Below, piece after piece: positions 10,044 through 18,460 of a stretch of 64,000 nucleotides of DNA. The notes beneath the pieces are model-generated. The model was not told where the DNA came from, ran no database searches, and saw only the letters and a program-made list of their open reading frames with translations. Where the stretch lies: positions 124,001-188,000 of the forward strand of contig NZ_JAIVAM010000005.1 of assembly GCF_020171845.1 (NCBI RefSeq), read 5' to 3'. Position numbers and translations under genes: made by a program. The stretch comes from Cytobacillus kochii (lineage in GTDB: Bacteria > Bacillota > Bacilli > Bacillales > Cytobacillaceae). Position 1 is the stretch's first letter. Each line of letters begins with the position of its first letter.

Positions 10044-10065
10044 ATAGACAAAATAAGGTGTCTAT
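10044..10065. repeat. Short inverted repeat upstream of ywlE
   Basis: ATAGACA and TGTCTAT, 7-bp arms separated by 8 bases, about 50-70 bp upstream of the ywlE start codon. Position and symmetry suggest an operator or core promoter element, but the sequence matches no regulator I know. Confidence 0.35.
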
Positions 10066-10074
10066 CACCGACAT

Positions 10075-10107
10075 ATTTCGACAATTTTAAGAATTTTTTG
10101 TCGAAAT
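10075..10107. promoter_or_regulatory. Pair of inverted 0A-box-like sequences (Spo0A)
   Basis: ATTTCGACAA (10075-10084) and TTGTCGAAAT (10098-10107) form a perfect 10-bp inverted repeat with a 13-base spacer. Each arm contains TTGTCGAA, the Spo0A box core TGNCGAA with favoured flanks. It lies between mntP and ywlE, 80-112 bp upstream of the ywlE start. An alternative is a terminator for mntP, but no T-run follows on the minus strand. Confidence 0.45.
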
Positions 10108-10158
10108 ACATCAATAATACGCACCTTAACTGCTTTTTATTAGGAAATTTTAACCATA

Positions 10159-10710
10159 TTACATGAATAACATTTTGACGCCAAAAGCAAAAAGAATCGC
10201 CCCTCCAAGTGTCTCACTATATTTACCGAACCACCCTTGCATTCTTCTTCCTATCATTAATCCTGCCCAAGTAAGAACCATTGCAATTACACCAAATAAT
10301 GTAAGAACAAGAGCCGTTTTTGCCCCCAATACACCTAATGTAAGCCCGACTGAAAAGCTGTCTAAACTTACACTTAAAGCAAAAATTAATAAGCCAAAAC
10401 CTACAGGTGTTAACAGACTTTCTTTTTCAGCCTTTAAGCTTGACCAGAACATTTGCAGGCCCAAAAGCATCAACAAACCGGCACCAATATAGGCAGCAAT
10501 CTCACTAAAATAAACCGATAAAAACTTCCCTGCCATCATTCCTAACAATGGCATGATGACATGAAATACTCCAATCGTAAAGCCTATATATAATATTTGC
10601 CGATACCTTAATTTGTACATCCCCATACCTAATCCAACTGAAAATGCATCCATTCCTAAGGCAAACGCCATTAAACTTAAAGTTAAGACTTCACCTACTA
10701 ACAACGTCAT
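10159..10710 (-). CDS. mntP: Manganese efflux pump MntP
   Basis: 183 residues, six hydrophobic segments arranged as two related halves. The MntP signatures are [14 protein letters not shown] near the start and its second copy [17 protein letters not shown] near the middle; each contributes an Asp to the cation path. It exports Mn(II) across the membrane. The start at 10710 has GAGGAGG 9 bases upstream; the frame continues 16 codons further without an RBS. In several bacteria mntP carries a yybP-ykoY manganese riboswitch. I looked in the 370-bp upstream gap and did not recognise that fold, though the gap contains other hairpins. In B. subtilis the gene is ywlD. Confidence 0.92.
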   Translation of the reverse strand: MTLLVGEVLTLSLMAFALGMDAFSVGLGMGMYKLRYRQILYIGFTIGVFHVIMPLLGMMAGKFLSVYFSEIAAYIGAGLLMLLGLQMFWSSLKAEKESLLTPVGFGLLIFALSVSLDSFSVGLTLGVLGAKTALVLTLFGVIAMVLTWAGLMIGRRMQGWFGKYSETLGGAILFAFGVKMLFM

Positions 10711-11080
10711 CTCTTTAGCCTCCTCGGGACTTGCTCTTTTGAAGATATGCATGTCCAAGGAGAATTAGAATTGTTTTTTTAGGCGAAAACAAAACAGCTT
10801 CGATAGAATCAAATATGATGGTTAAAAACTCAGCGCCTCTCTATAGGCTGGGGGATGTAGTTACGCCGCAGGATCATGCAAAATGCATACATACAGGGAT
10901 TTTTGTATGGTTGTTTTGCCAGAGGATTCACAATTAAGGTAGGTTTTTTCTGTTTTCATAGTGATCTTCACTAGCAAAGATGCATCAATAGAGTTGCTTG
11001 CGGTGGATATCTTGTAGTAAAGAAGGAAACAAACGTTGTTTATAGATGATGAAATGTAAATTATTTGCAGGGTGAATCAT
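10711..11080. other. Structured non-coding gap upstream of mntP
   Basis: No gene. It contains a cluster of small inverted repeats: AGCGCCT/AGGCT near 10832-10849, ATGCA-AAA-TGCAT at 10876-10888 and CATAC/GTATG at 10890-10909. On the minus strand these would fold in the leader of mntP, with a C5 run (ATCCCCCAG) between hairpins. I could not match the fold to a known riboswitch or sRNA. Confidence 0.4.
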
Positions 11081-11643
11081 TTTTAGTAGGCATTTCGCGC
11101 ATGATTTGGCATGAGATTTCTTTTTTAGTAGGGCTTTTGCTCTTTTCACGACTTATCTTAGTTGGTTCTCCTTTTTTAGTCGCGTTTCTTGCCTTTTTGC
11201 GACTTATAAAGAGTTTCACTGCTTTTTTAGTCGCGTATTTGACCTTTTCGCGACTGATCATAGACGGTTCTCCTTTTTTAGTCGCGTTTCTTGCCTTTTT
11301 GCGACTTACAAAGAGTTTCACTGCTTTTTTAGTCGCGTATTTGACCTTTTCGCGACTGATCATAGTCGGCTCTCCTTTTTTAGTCGCGATTCTTGCCTTT
11401 TTGCGACTTATAAAGAGTTTCACTGCTTTTTTAGTCGCGTATTTGACCTTTTCACGACTTATCTTAGTTGGTTCTCCTTTTTCAGTCGCGATTCTTGCCT
11501 TTTTGCGACTTATAAAAAGTTTCACTGCTTTTTTAGTCGCGTATTTCCTCTTTTCACGACTTATCTTAGACGGTTCTCCTTTTTTAGTCTCGATTTTCCT
11601 CTTTTCGCGACTTATCAAGGACGGTTCACCTTTTTTAGTCGCA
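11081..11643. repeat. 51-bp tandem hairpin array A (about 10 units)
   Basis: Ten exact 51-bp periods run from 11123 to 11632, preceded by one degenerate 42-bp unit from 11081. Each unit has perfect or near-perfect arms AGTCGCG and CGCGACT (or AGTCGC/GCGACT) around a 12-15 base pyrimidine-rich loop, then a T/C-rich spacer. Two unit types alternate strictly (loop GTATTTGACC with a GGTTCTCC spacer, and loop GTTTCTTGCC with a GTTTCACTGC spacer), making a 102-bp higher-order repeat. Both strands are open for about 185-207 codons. On the minus strand GGAG is followed 8 bases later by ATG in several units. It lies between ywlC and mntP, which run in the same direction, and beyond the ywlC terminator. 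Confidence 0.95.
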
Positions 11644-11817
11644 CAAAATAAAAATGCTCCGCTAATAAGTAATACAATCGGAATATGATCATTTTACCCA
11701 CACAACTTACCGGATTTCTAATGAAATAGCACGCTATAGGAATCATTGAAAAAATCTTAGTAACCAACATTTGAGCTTCTGTTTTAGTTTTTAAGGTAAC
11801 AAGGGATAACAAATCAG

Positions 11818-11846
11818 AACCTGAACAATTTTCGTTCAGGTCCTGA
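11818..11846 (-). terminator. Probable terminator of ywlC
   Basis: CCTGAA/TTCAGG arms, extended to GAACCTGAA and TTCAGGTCC with mismatches, 25-50 bp past the ywlC stop. The following T-run is weak (TTCTGATTTG on the minus strand). Confidence 0.6.
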
Positions 11847-11867
11847 AACACTCATCTTTAAATCTAC

Positions 11868-12911
11868 TTATAATTGAATGCGCCGATGGCCTGCAGCTTT
11901 TTCTAAGCGATTCATAATCGCCACACCGACACCTTCATATGGGAAAACCTCACCTAAAATGATATCGACATTCTCATGATTAAATGCTCTCAAGGCATAG
12001 TATAAACCTGCAGCCACCGTATCTAGCGCTTCCCGCGCACCCATAGAAAGGACAACATCCGTTTCATAGAAATCTTTATTTTCATCTGTTGTCAGTACAC
12101 CTACTCGCAGTCCTTCTGCCCTTTTTTCATTGATCAATTGTTGCAACTGCATCGGAGTTGCATCGACTAATGTTAATGGTGCATCTGGTGCGTAATGTGT
12201 ATATTTCATACCAGGCGATTTTGGTTTGGCTTGTTGATTATGTAGCGCGGGATCTAATTTTACTTCACCTATCACCGCAATCATCTGTTCCTTGGTCACA
12301 CCACCCGGCCGTAAAATAACAGGTATCTCTTCTGTGCAATCAATAACGGTTGACTCCACACCAACGCCAGTAGCTCCTCCGTCTACCACACCAGCAATTT
12401 TTCCTTCTAAATCTTCCCACACGTGATCCGCTGTTGTTGGACTCGGTCTTCCCGAGCTATTTGCACTTGGAGCAGCTATTGGTAATTCCGTTTGGGCAAG
12501 AATGGCTAACGCTACAGGATGATCCGGCATACGGAAGCCAACGGTTTGTAATCCTGCTGTTGCTAAATCAGAAAGGCTACCCCTTTTTTTCTTAAGAATA
12601 ATCGTTAATGGTCCTGGCCAAAAGGCATCCATCAATTGCTCTGCCTTTAATGGAATCTCTTCAGCCAGTTCCTGCAGTTGCATTCTCTTTGCTATATGAA
12701 TAATTAAGGGATTATCTGCCGGCCTTCCTTTGGCAGCAAAAATTTTCTCTACGGCACCGTCACTTTTTGCATTCCCACCTAACCCATATACGGTTTCAGT
12801 TGGAAAAGCAACAACCTCATTTTCTTTAAGTAAATCAGAGGCTTGGACAATTTGTGGGTAACTATTCAAATTATCCACATTATTATCCACTGACCATCTA
12901 ATTGTTTTCAT
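11868..12911 (-). CDS. ywlC: L-threonylcarbamoyladenylate synthase (Sua5/YwlC)
   Basis: 347 residues, the long two-domain Sua5 form. The N-terminal YrdC domain (about 15-205) shows FPTETVYGLGGNA, KGRPADNPLIIHI, FWPGPLTIIL, VGFRMPDHPVA and PIAAPSANSSGRPSPT; the C-terminal Sua5 domain covers about 225-345 after the linker SPGMKYTHYAPDAPL. It makes threonylcarbamoyl-AMP from threonine, bicarbonate and ATP, the first step of t6A modification of ANN-decoding tRNAs. GGTGG precedes the ATG. An acetyltransferase-like gene lies upstream, as in B. subtilis. Confidence 0.95.
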   Translation of the reverse strand: MKTIRWSVDNNVDNLNSYPQIVQASDLLKENEVVAFPTETVYGLGGNAKSDGAVEKIFAAKGRPADNPLIIHIAKRMQLQELAEEIPLKAEQLMDAFWPGPLTIILKKKRGSLSDLATAGLQTVGFRMPDHPVALAILAQTELPIAAPSANSSGRPSPTTADHVWEDLEGKIAGVVDGGATGVGVESTVIDCTEEIPVILRPGGVTKEQMIAVIGEVKLDPALHNQQAKPKSPGMKYTHYAPDAPLTLVDATPMQLQQLINEKRAEGLRVGVLTTDENKDFYETDVVLSMGAREALDTVAAGLYYALRAFNHENVDIILGEVFPYEGVGVAIMNRLEKAAGHRRIQL

Positions 12912-13076
12912 TGTTATCCACCTTCAATATCTTTCATTCTAAATAGGAGAAATCCCCCTATTTTCAGTCTATCATCTAAGACAGTATAAAAGAAGCAAGG
13001 TGATAACTCAAGGTATTATCCACAAATTGTGAATAAACACATCGTTTTTGTGTATAACTTTGTGGATATATCCACA

Positions 13077-13529
13077 TTATTCGAGTGAATATTTCAAAAA
13101 GAAAGAGTTATCCACAGATTGGACATTTTTAATATGTTCTTTTTCTACTAAAAATGTTGGCAATTCCGATTTATCCACTTGTTGAAAACCCATTAATAAA
13201 AATAATTGTAGTGTACTTTTGCGATTTGATCCTAAATATACTGTGGATAACCCTTTTTCTTTTGCTAATAGAAAAATTTGTTGCAATAAATACAATAAAT
13301 CTGTCTGCACGGTTGTTTCTGACTTCATAACAAGCGAGCGTAACAAACCAACCGTTTCGTAAGGTTCGATGCCAATTGTCGCTTTTATTTCTCCCTCTTC
13401 ATCTTCCATAATTAAAAAGTAATCAATTAAGTCCGCCACACCTTCCGATCGAACTGACGCTTCTGTTAAAAATTTCATGAGCTCGTTTTCATCTTGCTTC
13501 TGTGCAACTCTTACAATACTTGTTTTCAT
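13077..13529 (-). CDS. GNAT-like acetyltransferase, YwlB-type
   Basis: 150 residues. The pattern (REAQKQDE-type start, ATIGIEPYETVGLLRSLVMKSE, then LLQQIFLLAKEKGLSTVYLGS and LFLLMGFQQVDKSELP) is that of a compact GNAT fold, with the acetyl-CoA binding region around the LLRSLVM strand. The substrate is unknown. Position between spoIIR and ywlC corresponds to B. subtilis ywlB, annotated as an N-acetyltransferase. GAGGGTG lies 6 bases before the ATG. Confidence in the family is moderate because the usual Q/RxxGxG/A motif is poorly conserved. Confidence 0.65.
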   Translation of the reverse strand: MKTSIVRVAQKQDENELMKFLTEASVRSEGVADLIDYFLIMEDEEGEIKATIGIEPYETVGLLRSLVMKSETTVQTDLLYLLQQIFLLAKEKGLSTVYLGSNRKSTLQLFLLMGFQQVDKSELPTFLVEKEHIKNVQSVDNSFFLKYSLE

Positions 13530-13614
13530 TCACTTCACCCTCTACTCATTTTATAGTCTATGAATATGAGTTAATTGAAATTGATAGAACTAAAAATTTG
13601 CTAGAGTTAAAATA

Positions 13615-14298
13615 TTATCCGAATAGCTTATCCCATATCTCTGCTAAAAAGAATTTTACTTCCACTTCTTCTTCATCTTGTTCACCTGCATAAACAGGGT
13701 CTTCTTCTTTTTCGGTCATTTCTTCCTCTACATTCTCTTCTTCCACTACTAATTCTTCCTCTTGCTGTTCTTCATCACTAAACCCTTCGCTCACAGCCAC
13801 ACCATTTGAAAAATCAAGAAAGCATAATGGTGGAAATAAAACACACCACCAGTTCGCACCGTCTCCATCACCAAGCGTAATTAGAATCGCTTCATACTCA
13901 CCAGCAGGGTATAAAAACTGGCCATAAAGTTTCGTCGGAAAATCTACTTTATCAAACTCCGTCTTAACTGTTTGTTTAGAGCCCGCTTCTGCTACAACTC
14001 GTTCGGCTATTTTTTGGATTTCTGGTAATTTTGATTGAATCAATGCTCTTGCTTCTTCTAAAGAGGTTAAATCAGATACCCACTCAGTTATATTTGCATT
14101 TACTTCGTCTCTCACCGCACGTTTAATCTTTTGATCTTTCTCCATATCGCTATTCGCTAGAATTCTTAAACGGATTGCTTCGTTAGGAATGACTAGTGAT
14201 TCATCAGCCACTACCTCTGTTTGCGGAATATATAAACTAAATAAAGTACCTAATGATAAAATTAAGATATATAAGTTCACAATCGATTTCGTTTTCAT
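13615..14298 (-). CDS. spoIIR: Stage II sporulation protein R
   Basis: 227 residues with an N-terminal signal or anchor segment (KSIVNLYILILSLGTLFSLYI) and the SpoIIR core IRLRILANSDMEKDQKIKRAVRDEV, FPTKLYGQFLYPAGEYEAILITLGDG and GANWWCVLFPPLCFLD. It is secreted from the forespore into the intermembrane space and activates SpoIIGA to process pro-SigE in the mother cell. Start 14298 has AGGGATGG about 9 bases upstream; a GTG at 14319 is the alternative. Near the end is an unusually long acidic stretch of about 38 residues rich in Glu before the terminal EVEVKFFLAEIWDKLF. A GTTTA-N17-CCACACTG element lies 28-57 bp upstream of the start. Confidence 0.92.
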   Translation of the reverse strand: MKTKSIVNLYILILSLGTLFSLYIPQTEVVADESLVIPNEAIRLRILANSDMEKDQKIKRAVRDEVNANITEWVSDLTSLEEARALIQSKLPEIQKIAERVVAEAGSKQTVKTEFDKVDFPTKLYGQFLYPAGEYEAILITLGDGDGANWWCVLFPPLCFLDFSNGVAVSEGFSDEEQQEEELVVEEENVEEEMTEKEEDPVYAGEQDEEEVEVKFFLAEIWDKLFG

Positions 14299-14492
14299 CT
14301 TCCTGCACCATCCCTTCACTATCCACAGTGTGGTCAGAAAGAGAACATCTTAAACTATTAAAATTAAAAAATTATAAAATAAGAAGGAAAGATAGACCCC
14401 ATTTAGATGGTAAACGGATTAAGTTAACATGTATCAAGCGTTACTATGTTAATAATCCATACATATGTCCATGGCGGGTCTTTTTTCTTTTA
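14299..14492. other. Upstream region of spoIIR
   Basis: No gene seen. It holds the candidate forespore promoter of spoIIR (14326-14355) and AT-rich DNA. Confidence 0.4.
14326..14355 (-). promoter_or_regulatory. Candidate forespore (SigF) promoter of spoIIR
   Basis: Minus strand GTTTA (14355-14351), 17-base spacer, CCACACTG (14333-14326). GTTTA fits the SigF -35 (GYWTA). The geometry equals that seen before rsfA and pbpG in this window, though the -10 is the weakest of the three. Transcription would start about 20 bases before the spoIIR ATG. Confidence 0.35.
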
Positions 14493-14675
14493 TAATGGGA
14501 GAAGCTTGCAGAAAATATCTTTGGGGGGTTTTTACATTTGTACCGCTGTTGGCTTTTTTACCTAGGACCGTTCATTTTGCAACGGTCTTACTCTTGGACG
14601 TTTCACCAAGTGCCGTCATTTTTCTTTTTCCACCGCGCTCTGTTCCTATTTCCTTACAGAGAGCGGTGGTTTTTA
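14493..14675 (+). ncRNA. Candidate small RNA with promoter -10 and terminator
   Basis: On the plus strand, against the flanking genes, TATAAT lies at about 14495-14500. It is followed by a G6 run, a perfect 7-bp hairpin GACCGTT/AACGGTC (near 14562-14585), and a strong hairpin from 14630 to 14669 (CCACCGC...TCTGT pairing with ACAGA...GCGGTGG) ending in TTTTT. That is a complete intrinsic terminator with no annotated plus-strand gene before it. No good -35 is visible. A 78-codon frame starting with TTG after the G-run is an alternative, but its aromatic-rich product is unlike a protein I recognise and it runs into prmC. Confidence 0.4.
14630..14675 (+). terminator. Strong plus-strand terminator between spoIIR and prmC
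   Basis: Fourteen-base arms with one mismatch (CCACCGCGCTCTGT / ACAGAGAGCGGTGG), then TTTTT. On the minus strand the hairpin would be followed by AAAAAG, so it acts on the plus strand only. Confidence 0.75.
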
Positions 14676-14730
14676 CACAGACACCATTTAACATTTCACT
14701 TAGTTCCTAATGATATAAACTCTCTTCACA

Positions 14731-15597
14731 TTAGTCACTTATTTCAGCGAAAACCATTCGATCTTTCCCGTTGATGTCAAAGACGACTTCGACCTGTGCT
14801 TGTGGGAGGGCACCTTTTAATAAGTTTGCGACCAATTCCCCTTGCCCTGCACCTACTTCAAATCCAACAAGTGCTTGTTCGTTTAGTACATGTGGTAATT
14901 CATTTACTAAACGGCGATAGATGTCTAAACCATCCTCTCCAGCAAACAAGGCACGATTAGGCTCATGTTCAGTTACAATCTCTGACATCCACGAACGATC
15001 TGCAGTTGGAATATAAGGGGGATTGGAGATAACTACATCTAATTTTACTCCAGAGTTGATAAAAGGCTGCAGCAAGTCCCCTACTATCCAATTTATGTCT
15101 GCGTCTAAATAAGCCCCATTACCCTTAGCTACTTCTAAACTTGCAGGATATAGATCAGTTCCAAAACAATCAAGCTGAGGGTTTTCTCGTTTCAGAGTAA
15201 TAGCGATTGCACCGCTACCTGTACCAACATCGGCCACTTTTAATCCTGTATCGTCTTGCCAACGTGCACGAATACGCTCAAGCGTAGCAAGGACTAACTC
15301 CTCTGTTTCTGGCCTAGGAATTAGAACTTCCTTATTCACCATAAATTTTCTACCATAAAACTCCTCATAGCCCATAATATACTGAATAGGCTCACCAGCA
15401 ATATGAGTGAGTATCGCCTTTGAAAAAAGTTGATCGATCTCCTCAGGAAGTTCTTCACGTAATCTTGTTAAGAATTCAGCTCGACTCATCTTCATATAAT
15501 GTCTTAGTAAAATTTCAGCAGCATATGCTTCCCGTTGATTTTCTTCTAAAAAAGAAGAAGCCCAGTTAAGGGCTTCGAATACTCTGCGATTACTCAT
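14731..15597 (-). CDS. prmC: Peptide chain release factor N5-glutamine methyltransferase
   Basis: 288 residues: an N-terminal helical domain (about 1-75), then a Rossmann SAM-dependent methyltransferase with [15 protein letters not shown] (motif I) and the catalytic SNPPYIP. It methylates the Gln of the GGQ motif in release factors. ATGAGTAA overlaps the prfA stop codon (8-base overlap), so the two are translationally coupled and the substrate is encoded directly upstream; a GTG nine bases earlier is an alternative start. In B. subtilis the same gene is ywkE. Confidence 0.95.
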   Translation of the reverse strand: MSNRRVFEALNWASSFLEENQREAYAAEILLRHYMKMSRAEFLTRLREELPEEIDQLFSKAILTHIAGEPIQYIMGYEEFYGRKFMVNKEVLIPRPETEELVLATLERIRARWQDDTGLKVADVGTGSGAIAITLKRENPQLDCFGTDLYPASLEVAKGNGAYLDADINWIVGDLLQPFINSGVKLDVVISNPPYIPTADRSWMSEIVTEHEPNRALFAGEDGLDIYRRLVNELPHVLNEQALVGFEVGAGQGELVANLLKGALPQAQVEVVFDINGKDRMVFAEISD

Positions 15598-16663
15598 TAG
15601 TCGCACTTTCTAGTTTAGCCGATTGCTCTTCTAAAATAAGAGCATCAATAATTTCATCAATCTTACCGTGTAGGATCTGGTCTAACTTTTGGATAGTTAA
15701 ACCAATTCGGTGATCAGTTACACGGTTTTGTGGGAAATTATACGTACGGATACGTTCAGAACGATCCCCTGTACCTACAGCTGATTTACGCTGCTGATCG
15801 TATTCAGCTTGTGCCTCTCGTTGGAATTTATCGTATACACGTGCACGCAAAACTTTCATCGCTTTTTCTTTGTTCTTAATTTGCGACTTTTCATCCTGAC
15901 AAGAAACGACAGTTCCCGTAGGAAGGTGGGTAAGTCTTACTGCGGACATAGTCGTATTAACACTTTGTCCACCCGGTCCACTAGAAGCAAAAGTATCCAC
16001 ACGGATATCCTTATCATGAAGCTCAATTTCCACTTCTTCTGCTTCAGGTAACACCGCTACTGTTGCCGTAGACGTATGAATGCGACCGCCTGATTCTGTT
16101 TCCGGTACACGTTGCACGCGATGCGCACCATTCTCATATTTTAATTTAGAGTAAGCACCGTTGCCGTTTACCATGAAGATAATTTCTTTATAGCCACCGA
16201 CCCCTGTACTACTTGCTTCAATGACGTCAATTTTCCAACCTTGGACTTCAGCATAGCGACTATACATACGGTACAAATCACCCGCAAACAGTGCAGCTTC
16301 ATCTCCACCAGCTGCACCACGAACTTCTACGATAACGTTTTTGTCATCATTAGGGTCCTTTGGAATGAGAAGGATTTTTAATTTTTCTTCTAATTGCTCC
16401 ACTTTTTCCTCTAATTCAGAAATCTCTTCTTTCACCATATCACGCATTTCAACATCTAGTTTCTCTTCCAACATGGCCTTTGCGTCTGTATATTGTTCAT
16501 GTATTTCTTTATATTCACGATATGTATCCACTGTTTCTTGGATATCAGACTGTTCTTTTGAATACTCACGTAATTTTTTTGGATCATTTACTATTTCTGG
16601 ATCACTAAGCAATTCATTAAGACGTTCATAGCGTTCCTCTACAGATTGAAGACGATCAAACAC
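15590..16663 (-). CDS. prfA: Peptide chain release factor 1
   Basis: 357 residues with an N-terminal coiled-coil domain (about 1-105), the codon-recognition region around [10 protein letters not shown], and the catalytic [10 protein letters not shown] loop. It recognises UAA and UAG and triggers peptidyl-tRNA hydrolysis. The start is a GTG (GTGTTTGATCG) with GAGGTG about 10 bases upstream. It overlaps prmC, whose product methylates its GGQ glutamine. Confidence 0.97.
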   Translation of the reverse strand: MFDRLQSVEERYERLNELLSDPEIVNDPKKLREYSKEQSDIQETVDTYREYKEIHEQYTDAKAMLEEKLDVEMRDMVKEEISELEEKVEQLEEKLKILLIPKDPNDDKNVIVEVRGAAGGDEAALFAGDLYRMYSRYAEVQGWKIDVIEASSTGVGGYKEIIFMVNGNGAYSKLKYENGAHRVQRVPETESGGRIHTSTATVAVLPEAEEVEIELHDKDIRVDTFASSGPGGQSVNTTMSAVRLTHLPTGTVVSCQDEKSQIKNKEKAMKVLRARVYDKFQREAQAEYDQQRKSAVGTGDRSERIRTYNFPQNRVTDHRIGLTIQKLDQILHGKIDEIIDALILEEQSAKLESATNE

Positions 16664-16879
16664 GGTTATTCACCTCTAATTCATTATTAACATGCATCTA
16701 TCTTATCACTGCTATCAGTATGCAGTTTCATTTCCAACGTATAACATTCTAATTATAGTATAGCCGCCTTGTTCAGTCAAAACCACTTTAGATTATTTTA
16801 GAAATTTCTGTTATTCGATTGATGAATCTTTCATCGTTTACTATAGTAAAGTTATCTACTTAAAAATGAGGTGCAGCAC

Positions 16880-17857
16880 ATGAAAGCCATTATGATTGGA
16901 ATACTCTCCGCATTCTTTTTTGCTTTTACATTTGTTTTAAATGCAGCTATGGAAATGAATGGAGGAAGCTGGTATTGGAGTGCATCGCTCCGTTACTTCT
17001 TTATGATCCCACTTTTACTTATCATTGTTTTATACCGTAAGAGCTTACGTGCACTTATGATTGAAATGAAAAAAGCCCCTGGAAAATGGATACTATGGAG
17101 CACAATTGGATTTGGGCTATTTTATGCCCCTATATGTTTTGCTGCTGCCTATGGTCCCGGCTGGCTAATTGCTGCCACCTGGCAAATCACAATTATTTCT
17201 GGCAGTCTACTTGCCCCATTATTTTATGAAATGCGCCAGACTTCTAAAGGAGTCATTCGCATAAAAGGGCAAATTCCTTTTAGAGGACTACTCATGAGTC
17301 TCATTATTTTAGTTGGCGTATTTGTTATCCAATGGGACCATGCCTCTGTTGTATCGGTGAAAGATACATTTATTTGCACCTTAGCCATTCTTATTGCATC
17401 GTTTGCTTACCCTCTAGGGAATCGAAAAATGATGGCCTTAACAAACAAGCGCTTAGATCCTTATCAAAGAGTGCTTGGTATGACAATAGCTAGCCTTCCC
17501 TTTTGGCTCTTACTTGCATTTATTGGTTTACAAACAGCTGGCATGCCATCGATGAGTCAAGTTTATCAATCGGGGTTAGTAGCCTTATTTTCCGGTGTTT
17601 TTGCAACAGTACTATTCTTTGCTGCCACCGATCTCGTTCAAGGCAACATGCAAAAACTTGGAGCTGTGGAGGCAACACAGTCCTTTGAAGTGCTTTTCGC
17701 AATGATTGGTGAAGTGATCATTTTATCTGCTCCTCTTCCTTCTGCCACTGCTACGGTTGGGATCAGTTTAGTAATACTCGGCATGGCACTTCATAGTTAT
17801 GTATCCAATTTACCTCAAAAGGGATTCAAAAAGAAAAAGGTAGAAGAGACGGTTTAA
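16880..17857 (+). CDS. Multidrug-resistance efflux (EmrE-like, 10-TM DMT) family transporter
   Basis: 325 residues, about ten hydrophobic segments beginning MKAIMIGILSAFFFAFTFVLNAAME. The sequence GGSWYWSASLRYFFMIPLL and the second-half VEATQSFEVLFAMIGEVIIL fit the PF13536-type transporters of the DMT superfamily. The substrate is unknown. It is one of the few plus-strand genes, divergent from prfA and convergent with the following lipoprotein gene, with which it shares a bidirectional terminator. GAGGTG lies 8 bases before ATG 16880; a GTG three codons earlier is an alternative. Confidence 0.75.
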   Translation: MKAIMIGILSAFFFAFTFVLNAAMEMNGGSWYWSASLRYFFMIPLLLIIVLYRKSLRALMIEMKKAPGKWILWSTIGFGLFYAPICFAAAYGPGWLIAATWQITIISGSLLAPLFYEMRQTSKGVIRIKGQIPFRGLLMSLIILVGVFVIQWDHASVVSVKDTFICTLAILIASFAYPLGNRKMMALTNKRLDPYQRVLGMTIASLPFWLLLAFIGLQTAGMPSMSQVYQSGLVALFSGVFATVLFFAATDLVQGNMQKLGAVEATQSFEVLFAMIGEVIILSAPLPSATATVGISLVILGMALHSYVSNLPQKGFKKKKVEETV

Positions 17858-17872
17858 TTCACCGTCTCTTTA
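17844..17872. terminator. Bidirectional terminator between convergent genes
   Basis: AAGAGACGGT/ACCGTCTCTT, 10-bp arms with a 7-base loop, followed by T-rich sequence on both sides. The arms overlap the last codons of the transporter gene and abut the stop of the lipoprotein gene. Confidence 0.85.
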
Positions 17873-18316
17873 TTCTGTATGATCTTCTCTAATTTTCACA
17901 TTTATATAATAGGTCGGCACCGCACCAACTAATTTTTTTTGCAAACTTTCCTCAGCTTTTTCACGTTCCGCTTTTGAGGAAAAGTCTTTATTCGTATACA
18001 CAGTTACATGCATATATTCCCCGTCAATCCATATACCACCTGGTTCATAATCAGTAAGCTTATTAATCGTTGATCTTGCTTGATTAATATCGCTACGGTC
18101 AGATTTTTTATCGCCATTGGTATTTAATAAGTTGGGATTTTGTTCATACATTGACCATTCCTGAACATCTTCGGAACGATGACCAGAAGGGCTGCTTATT
18201 CTAACGGTTTCGGTATGTTTGTTGATATCATAAGTTTTATCAGCATTTGCACCGTAATTATAAGAACAACCAGTTAGTAGACTGATTAACAAAACACCTG
18301 TAATGGTTTTTTTCAT
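17870..18316 (-). CDS. Small lipoprotein, YhcN/YlaJ-like (sporulation lipoprotein candidate)
   Basis: 148 residues with a lipoprotein signal MKKTITGVLLISLLTGCSYNYG (lipobox LLTGC, lipidated Cys17). The mature part has INQARSTINKLTDYEPGGIWIDGEYMHVTVYTN and a second half with EESLQKKLVGAVPTYYINVKI, the pattern of YhcN/YlaJ-type spore membrane lipoproteins whose function is poorly known. GGGGTG precedes ATG 18316. It is monocistronic, convergent with the transporter. The family assignment is from pattern memory and should be treated as tentative. Confidence 0.6.
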   Translation of the reverse strand: MKKTITGVLLISLLTGCSYNYGANADKTYDINKHTETVRISSPSGHRSEDVQEWSMYEQNPNLLNTNGDKKSDRSDINQARSTINKLTDYEPGGIWIDGEYMHVTVYTNKDFSSKAEREKAEESLQKKLVGAVPTYYINVKIREDHTE

Positions 18317-18420
18317 GAATGAATGGCACCCCCTACTAAATAAAATGCCCATTCATTTTAAAATTTCAGCAAGCAATTTTTCCTATGTAAAAAAATGTAT
18401 GACAAGGAGTTTTTCGTTCC

Positions 18421-18446
18421 AAAAAAGACGCCAAAGTTAGCGTCTC
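18421..18446 (-). terminator. Terminator of tdk
   Basis: AGACGC/GCGTCT arms with a CAAAGTTA-type loop and TTTTTT on the minus strand, 15 bp beyond the tdk stop. Confidence 0.85.
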
Positions 18447-18460
18447 CAATCAAAAATGTG

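Noticed and set aside
11061-11688. Long open frames of about 185 and 207 codons on both strands, rich in Ser-Arg-Lys and Thr-Lys-Lys repeats
   Set aside because: They are the translated 51-bp array A. Both strands are open because the unit is a multiple of three without stops, and the sequence is explained by repeated hairpins.
11615-11851. Minus-strand frame of 78 codons downstream of ywlC
   Set aside because: It starts inside the ywlC terminator, has no RBS and ends in the array.
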